Source of the DNA: Metridium senile
Lineage: Eukaryota > Cnidaria > Anthozoa > Actiniaria > Metridiidae
DNA: 64,000 nt
Assembly: GCA_949775045.1 (NCBI GenBank)
Contig: OX459102.1
Span: 14,864,772 to 14,928,771 of the forward strand
Reading direction: 5' to 3'
The notes beneath the pieces are model-generated. The model ran no database searches. It had not been told where the DNA came from and saw only the letters and a list, made by a program, of their open reading frames with translations. Each line of letters opens with the position of its first letter. Position 1 is the stretch's first letter. The position numbers and the translations under genes are program-made. Positions 53,401 to 61,600 of the stretch are shown here, piece by piece.

Positions 53401-55814
53401 GAAGTACAACAACCAGGACAATATTTGTAGTCTGTTCTCACCCAGCATAACCGCAGTTGTTTTTTTTGACTTTATTGTTTTGACAAAACATAGCGACTTC
53501 CCTGACCACAGGTAGCCCAAACTCAGTCAGTCATGTGTTGTCCGAGCTAAGTTCCAGTCTCCCGAAAGTTTGTTTTGTATCAGTTGGCAGTTGTGTTCTC
53601 CGAAACTTTGTTTTGTTCTCCGAAACTTTGTTTTGTTCTCCGAAACTTTGTTTTGTTCTGCAAAACTTTGTTTTGTTCTACAAAACTTTGTTTTGTTCTA
53701 CGAAACTTTGTTTTGTTCTACGAAACTTTGTTTTGTTCTGCGAAACTTTGTTGTGTTTTCAACGAAATATTAAGTTGTGTTTTGCCCTTGTGGGCCACCG
53801 TATTTAAGACGTCAAAAACACAAAAATCCGAGACTTTGAGACATCAAAAACATGCACGAAAATCTGAGACTTTGAGGCATCAAAAACACAAAAATCCTAG
53901 ACTTACGCTCTTTGTATCAGTATACAAAATATACCAAAACAAAATCGACCTCGGTGTGTTTTCCCGACAAAAAGTGAACAAATCGCCCGAACGTAAAAAA
54001 AATCGCTGCGAAGTATCTGCGCGTTGTACCGGACTAATAAATAAAAGGAAAAACGGACTTTTCAAAAGTTTAACCAAAACACAAACAGTTGTTTTCGCTT
54101 TGAATTTTGTAAAAAAAAAAAAAAAAAAACGTGCAAGACCTCTCTGGTCGAAAAAAAAATCTTGCACAACCCGTGCGGCGGAAAAAAATAACCTACACAA
54201 AAATATTGCCACCCCCCCTCCCCCAACTTCTAATGGTCCACCCCTAAATAAACACACTTATAAACTAACAAACAAACAAATAAACTAGCAAACAAACAAA
54301 TCAAACAAAAACAAGCAAATAACACTTATAAACTAGCAAACAAATAAACACACACACAAACAAGTAAATAAACACACTTATAAACTAGCAAACAAACAAA
54401 TAAACTAGCAAACAAACAAATCAAACAAAAACAAGCAAATAACACTGTAAACTAGCAAACAAATAAACACACACACAAACAAGTAAATAAACACACTTAT
54501 AAACTAACAAACAAACAAACTAGCAAACAAACAAGCAAATAAACACACTTGTAAATTAGCAAACAAACAAACATATAAACACCTACAAACAAAGTATATC
54601 AATGTTTTTTGATACATATTGTTTGTCAAATCTTATAACATTCTTACAACAATCACAACATTGAAAGGATCAGTATGTTTATGCTGTCGTCATGGATGTG
54701 TGGTGGTATACAATGGCAGGTAACCATCACCACCAACACACTACGAGGCAAAATATATCATCATATCCTTATAAACAGCAAGTCTAAAATGAAAAAGTAT
54801 ATGAATAAGTATTCTTACTTTCCAGCACGCATTACAGATAATTCCACAAGAGAGTCACTGAAACACCTTCCTTCTTCATCCTGAATACAAAAAGAGTTAT
54901 TATTACCTATTGTTTATGTCAAACAACGATGCAGCCTATACTAGTATACTCACTAGTTTCTATTAAGTAACATTGTTTTAGATCAGTTTAAATATGTCAT
55001 CTCAATACCTGGGGGGTGTACTCCCTTTGTCCAAGTGGTAGGGGTGATTGGCATACCTGTTATGGTAAAAATATTTCCTGTGTGTACCTTTTAGGGTCCT
55101 TTTAGGGTTCTAGCTCAAAAATCAGTTACGTAACATGATTTCGTACCTGCAAGAGTCATTTTTACTCTGTTTTGTTGCTTTGTTGAGGTAGAAATCAACA
55201 AGGCTTTATCAGTTATTTTTATCTGTGCGTACCTTTTAGATGTCGTTTTCAAAACCTCCGCCGATCACCCCTACCACTTGGACAAAGGGAGTACCGCCCA
55301 GGTCTCAATATTACACAAGGTTTGGTTTGTTGTGATAGCTAGATGCCATCTGGGCAATCACTAGGGCTTCAAATGAGACATGATGTCATTGACTGTATTT
55401 AAATTGTGACATGTCATCATGTGATCACATGTTCCTAGGAATGCCTGGGACCTGACCCTCCAATTTGAGGACCAAGACGACGACAACAAAACAAAAGAAC
55501 CAGGGCTTTTCCATACATAGAAGCCCAAATAATATTTATGATGATGATGAAGACAATGACAGCAATAAGGATCAGTATGTTTATGCTGTCTTCATGGATG
55601 TGTGGTGGTATACAATGGCAGGCAACCATCACCACCAACACACTACGACGCAAATTACATCATCATATCCTTATCAACAGCAAACATTATTATTCAATGG
55701 CATCAAATTTACAACGTTTTGCAAGACAGTTTATCAATGAATTGAATTTGACAGGAAGATAGTTAGGTAGAAAGAACAATGGTCAATCATCATCATCATC
55801 AACAACATCATCAA

Positions 55815-55850
<36 letters not shown>

Positions 55851-58557
55851 GCTTATCATAATTGCCATTTTTCATCATGACTAGCATCAAGAACATCACC
55901 ATCTTTATTGTCTTCATCTCCACCATCAAAAGTAATAATCATAATTGAGTTGTGGACTTGGACCAATTCAACCAGCACATGTTTATTATGTAAGAATACT
56001 AGGTATGATATTGATTACATACCACATGTTGCATAACAGAGTCATACAAGGTGTTTAGTATCTTCTGCACCAAGAATGGAACATGAGGGATCTTGTTTTC
56101 ATCACCTACAGTATATAAATAGAATGTACACCTTTAAAGATGATGATGATGACATGATATGATGATGATGATAATCAAGATGACAAGGACTGTAATGATG
56201 GTGATGACAATGATGATGATGAGAAGAATGATGACAGTGAGAATTATGATGGAGGTGATAAAAATATAACAATGATGATGATGATGATGACATGTGATAT
56301 TGATCATGATAATAAAAATGACAAGGAGGACAATGATGGTGATGACAATGATGATGATGAGAAGAATGATGACAGTGAGAATTATGATGGAGGTGATAAA
56401 AATATAACAATGATGATGACATGTGATATTAATCATGATAATAAAAATGACAAGGAGGACAATGATGGTGATGACAATGATGATGGTAAGAATAACAACA
56501 ACGGTGAGAATAACGACGATGGTGAGAATAACAACAATGGTGAGAATAACGACAATGGTGAGAATAACGACAATGGTGAGAAATGGTGAGAATAACGACA
56601 ATGGTGAGAATAACAACGATGGTGAGAATAACAACAATGGTGAGAATGATGTTGGAGATGATAAAAAGATAATGATGATGACGATAATAATGATGACAGC
56701 AATAAGGATCAGTATGTTTATGCTGTCTTCATGGATGTGTGGTGGTATACAATGGCAGGCAACCATCACCACCAACACCCTACGACGCAAATTACATCAT
56801 CATATCCTTATGAACAGCAAAAATTATCAAAATATTATTATAAATTTTTTTATAATTATAAAAATTTACAACATTTTTATCAATTAACATACCAACTAGT
56901 TCAGCTTTCTTTCTTAAAAGAGATCTCAGCAAACTCAATGCATCCTAATAAGAAAATAAAACAAGCAAAATTGTGAAGTTCTTAAGTGTTTTCTAAGGTT
57001 GCTAATTTTTCTTTGAATCAAGCTTATAATTCATTATAATAATTCATGATTAATTAGAAATTTACAAAAATGGAATTATAACTATGACCAGTGTTGTAAA
57101 TATGATTCAACATGCCTTTGGTTTGTGATTGTATATGCCGAACATAGCCACTGATGTTGTAAACACTACTTAAAGGATTTTAAGATTTCTAAAAGCCATT
57201 ATTAGGATCAGTATGGATATGCTGTCGTCATAGATGTGTGGTGGTACATGATGGCAGGTAACCATCACCACCAACACACTACGAGGCAAAATACATCATC
57301 ATATCCTAATACAAACTGTAGCCAACATAATAGTGGATTAAATTAAATAGTGGATTAATTTAATTACCCGCCATATTTTTCTCATGTATCTGATTAATTT
57401 AATATGTTTTGTGTGGAACTTTTCATGCCTGAATTAATTCTCAGCAAGAAACATTTTGATAATACAGTGATTGTTTAATACTAACAAAACTTTAATTTGT
57501 AAAACATCTTATACAAGTATGGTACTAAATAAACATACGTTGTATGGCATGCACTGTAGCTATTATTTTAATCGAAAGACTTACTCTGTAGACCTGAGAG
57601 TCAGGTTTGTTGTAGCGACAAGCTAGTATGAGATCTTATACAAATATGGTACTAAATAAACATGTGTTGTATGGTGTGCATTGTAAGACTAATATTATTA
57701 TCAAAAGACTTACTTTGTAGACCTGAGAGTCAGGTTCGTTGTAGCGGCAAGCATTGTCAAACATGAGGTGAAAGTCTGACATGAATTCATCCAGTGTTTG
57801 ATACTGGTCGCCGTTTAGTTTAGATTGGATCTTAGCCATGTCTATCGGCTTCTTGATTAGTGTGTAATAGTCAGGGTATTCCTAATTAGAAAAATAAATA
57901 CACAAATAAAAAAAAAGAAAGAAAGAACAAGGACTGATGGTGATGACAATGATTATGATAAGAAAAATGGTTGAGGTGTTACAATAAGATGCTCAAGACT
58001 GTGACCACTGATAATGTATTCGCATACTTTTGTAGCACCATCCTCCAATTAGCGTTTAGATCGGAGTTAAGATAAGACAATCCTGTAATGCTGATTGGAT
58101 AACAGCATAACAGCATAGACAAAAGTATGCGAATATATTAGCAGTGGTCACACTTTTGGGTTCTTTGCTGTAAAAAGATAACAATAGTAATGATGATGAT
58201 GATTACATAATGATGACAGCAATAGGGATCAGTATGTTTATGCTGTCTTCATGGATGTGTGGTGGTATACAATGGCAGGCAACCATCACCACCAACACCC
58301 TACGACGCAAATTACATCATCATATCCTTATAAACAGTAAACATTATTATTCAATGGCATCAAATTTACAACGTTTTGCAAGACAGTTTATCAATGAATT
58401 GAATATGACAGGAAGATAGTCAGGTAGAAAGAATAATGGGCAATCATCATCATGCTTATCGTTATTGCCATTTTTCATCATGACTAGCATCAAGAACATC
58501 ATAATCACCATCTCTATTGTCTTCATCACCACCATCAAAACCACCACCATTATTACC

Positions 58558-58617
<60 letters not shown>

Positions 58618-61600
58618 CTTTATTATAGTCTCAAATCTTCTAGCTTTACACATGCGTAATACTTATCGGGTACCACCACCACCACCACCACCACCATTAT
58701 TCTTATCCCAATTAGATTAATTATCTGGTAGTCTTTGGACTAGACATACCATAATCCAAGGCAATGAGAGAAGGAAGAACAAGAAATTAAGAGGAATTGA
58801 GAACAAACATTAAAGTAACACAACACTTATGAATACTTACTGTTCGTGATGGTAACTTTTGGAAGATGAGACAAAGTTGTCGTCCAGTCATATCCTAAGA
58901 AAAACAAGAACAAAATATCAATAATTGTTATAACAATAATAATTATGAGAGCACACAGCACGCGCGTTTGCATGTTGATCAATTTGTATTTTATAAAAGA
59001 AATAGAAAACTTGCTTTCTGTGCTGTATGCAGTTATAAAGCACTTGGGGATTGTCAGAACACTTGTGTTGCTTCGTGTCGTGCTTCTCTTAACACTTCTC
59101 TTGTGTTCTGACAATCTGTGTGCTTTATAACTGCACACAGCACGAGCATACATTTTCTATTCCTTCAATACTGAACTAACTTTACATAATAAATCAAACT
59201 CAAGCCCAATAGGAAAAAAACACTGTTTAAAGAAAGTTAAGAGTATGACTAGGAAAAGCTCATTTTCAAATTTCAAATTTCTAGAAAATATCACAGTTGC
59301 TGCAAGGCATGCACACAGCACGGAACTTTTCATAGCTATACAAAATCTGCTCTATATCTTACAGTGCAGTCTTTGACAGCAGTTAGTAGTTCTTTACACA
59401 GCTCCTTCAGTTCATTGGTAGCTGATGGTACTTGGTAGTACTTCCTGGCAGCACCAGGTGAACTCCTGGATAAAAACATTAACCAACTAATTAGCTGGTG
59501 ATTAGATGTACAGGTGTATGAATGAATGAATGGTTGGAAGGAAGGATGGATGGAGGAATCAATGGATGGAGGAACTAATGGATGGATGAGAGAATGGATG
59601 AATAAGTAGATAAACAAATTAAGGAAAGACAGATGGATGAAAGTAGAAGGGAATGACCAATGGAAAGAAGTAAATAAGTAAGTCAGTAAGTCAATGAGTG
59701 AGTAAATAGGTAGAGAAGGAACATAAAAAAAGGAAAAAAGGAAGGAATGAAAGAAGGAATACAAAAGAGGGATGAAGGGAAGGGAAGGGAAGGGAAGGGA
59801 AGGGAAGGGAAGGGAAGGGAAGGGAAGGGAAGGTCTTACGAGATTCTTCCTGACTTGGTTGGAGTTGTTATTTTAGAGAGAGGTGACGGTGCTGCAGGTG
59901 GTGCTGGATCTGAAGTGGCTGCAAAATAAAACACATTCAAATATTGAGGCACAAATTCCCAGTCACTTTGAACTGTTGACATGATTGCAGTTGACAATAT
60001 TTATTCATTTTAATACTTGCAAATCAATTAACTAGATCAGTATGTTTATGCTGTCTTCATAGATGTGTGGTGGTATACAATGGCAGGCAACCATCACCAC
60101 CAACACCCTACGACGCAAATTACATCATCATATCCATGTCATTGTTAATGTGCATTCATATTTGACATACAGTAAAACCTACATTAAAGAACTAGTGGAG
60201 TGAGAACCCACAGACTGTCTGAAACTTGACCAATTGTCCTATTGCACTATGACGTCACATCAAAACATTCTATTGTCTTAACGCTAAGGATCATGGATGC
60301 CATTGGGGGACAGATTCATAACACAATAAAATTGCATTTACAAGACAGAGAGGAAAGAAATGACAACAAAATTCCATAAATAAGAAAGTATAAACATAGA
60401 AACATAACACACATAACAACTAGATAATATGAAGCTCAATTTTCAAAGAGAAGGAATATTTAGTTGAAATTGACATTGTTTTCAGCGATTCTATCCCCCA
60501 CTGTTAACACATTGTGATGTCATAATGAAATTGGGCAATTAAGCACCAATTGTTTAATAATGTGACATGCATCTTATATAAAACCATTTCAGTCTGACAT
60601 GGAAAATAAATGATATGCAATAACTTAATTTTAGGGTGCTTTCATTTCTCTTCTTACCTGGGTGTATAGGTCCAAGGGCTTTTTTCTTCTTTTTCAATAC
60701 TTTCTCAAGAACGCATGCATCCTAACAAAAAGGAATTATTGATTGAATGAAATAATAATAGATGATATTATAGATACATGCAAATGATTTTGAACAATAG
60801 TTTCATCTTGAGGCCATTGTTTAAAAACATTTGCATATAACAATAATAGCAGCTATTGTGATTGTCCGGGTGTAGTTTTCTTGGAAAGACTTTTGGTGTC
60901 TGGCCTTTCAACAACCTAAGCTGGAGTCATCATCAGAGTAAAGAAACTAATTTATATTTCTTTACAACCATCATCCAGTCTACACCATCGCCTGATGAAG
61001 ACTAGCAGATTGCAGTCGAAACATCACGGTATTTCTACCAATGACCTCAATCGTGAGACAATTGATTAAGTATCCTTTTAATTTCACATTCCACGATGAA
61101 TAACCTATTTCCTTCTATTTCTTATCTTTTCTTTTTGTTTCTTTACTCTGGAGATGAGACAGCTCAGGTTGTCAAAATGCCAGACACTGACACCCACAGT
61201 TTTTTTTCAGGACTACACATAAATGAACAATCATAACACATCAACATAGCTCACACTTGGGTTCAGGACATTCTCTCTCTTAGAGCAGATTTTGTACAAC
61301 TGTGGAAAGTTCAGTGCTGTGTGCATGCCTTGCTGTGACAAGAATTGTGTTCAGGGCCCGTGCTGATGTCAGTCAATAAAATCTAAGGAGTATTCAAGGA
61401 GTTTTCAAGGACCAAAAAGTAATTTTTAAGCACTTTTTGCGACAACTTTGATATAGAAATGATATTCCTGTCATTGTTAACATCGCACAGAATGAACAAA
61501 TTTTATCAAAATTTACTTTAGCTAGAATTAAGGAGTTTTTAAGGAGTTTATGCTGATTTTCTAAAATTCAAGGGCTTTTTAAGTGCCCTTAAAAATCAAA

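Larger units (their letters stand above)
51963..54244. mobile_element. 2.28-kb PIF/Harbinger-like composite element, TAA target duplication (intron)
   Basis: The TIRs start GGGGTGGACCATTAGAAGTT and extend into G/C-rich sequence and AACGTGCAAGRCC. TAA is at 51960-51962 and 54245-54247. The minisatellite host reads CAAGTAAATAAACAC elsewhere, an exact empty site. Inside are inverted minisatellites (AACAAAACAAAGTTTCGTAG at 52262-52480 and the inverse at 53590-53760), and an inner palindrome (52551-53530) carrying two inverted copies of a zinc-ribbon ORF. No transposase is seen. Confidence 0.85.
49862..54880 (-). other. PBRM1: PBRM1 exons 11-13: bromodomain 6
   Basis: Exon 11 gives DEEGRCFSDSLVEL, exon 12 KGHYRRLDKLQEDLFAIFEK and exon 13 VYDDAVELQVHFVSHRDKLC followed by a charged, coiled-coil-like tail. 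PDYY is absent, as in vertebrate bromodomain 6. The residue aligned with the binding Asn reads Ser (KARKNSRSDCEVY). Confidence 0.88.
56023..58894 (-). other. PBRM1: PBRM1 exons 7-10: bromodomain 5 and first helix of bromodomain 6
   Basis: DMTGRQLCLIFQKLPSRT, EYPDYYTLIKKPIDMAKI and MFDNACRYNEPDSQVYK show the full ZA/BC signature with the binding Asn. Exon 9 gives DALSLLRSLLRKKAEL, and exon 10 gives PFLVQKILNTLYDSVMQHV. Confidence 0.92.
59363..60721 (-). other. PBRM1: PBRM1 exons 4-6: end of bromodomain 4 and linker
   Basis: Exon 4 gives DACVLEKVLKKKKKALGPIH, the last helix of bromodomain 4. Exons 5 and 6 encode a Pro/Ser/Thr-rich linker (KITTPTKSGRISSSSPG) and then the start helix of bromodomain 5 (ELKELCKELLTAVKDCT). 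Confidence 0.88.

Noticed and set aside
53575..54288. 237-residue plus-strand frame with ETLFCSPKLC-like repeats
   Set aside because: The first half is the inverted AACAAAACAAAGTTTC minisatellite and the rest crosses the end of the mobile element; no domain.
56134..56887. Long frames on both strands rich in Ile/Val or Asp/Asn
   Set aside because: They arise from GATGAT and AATAACGAC tandem repeats in an intron.
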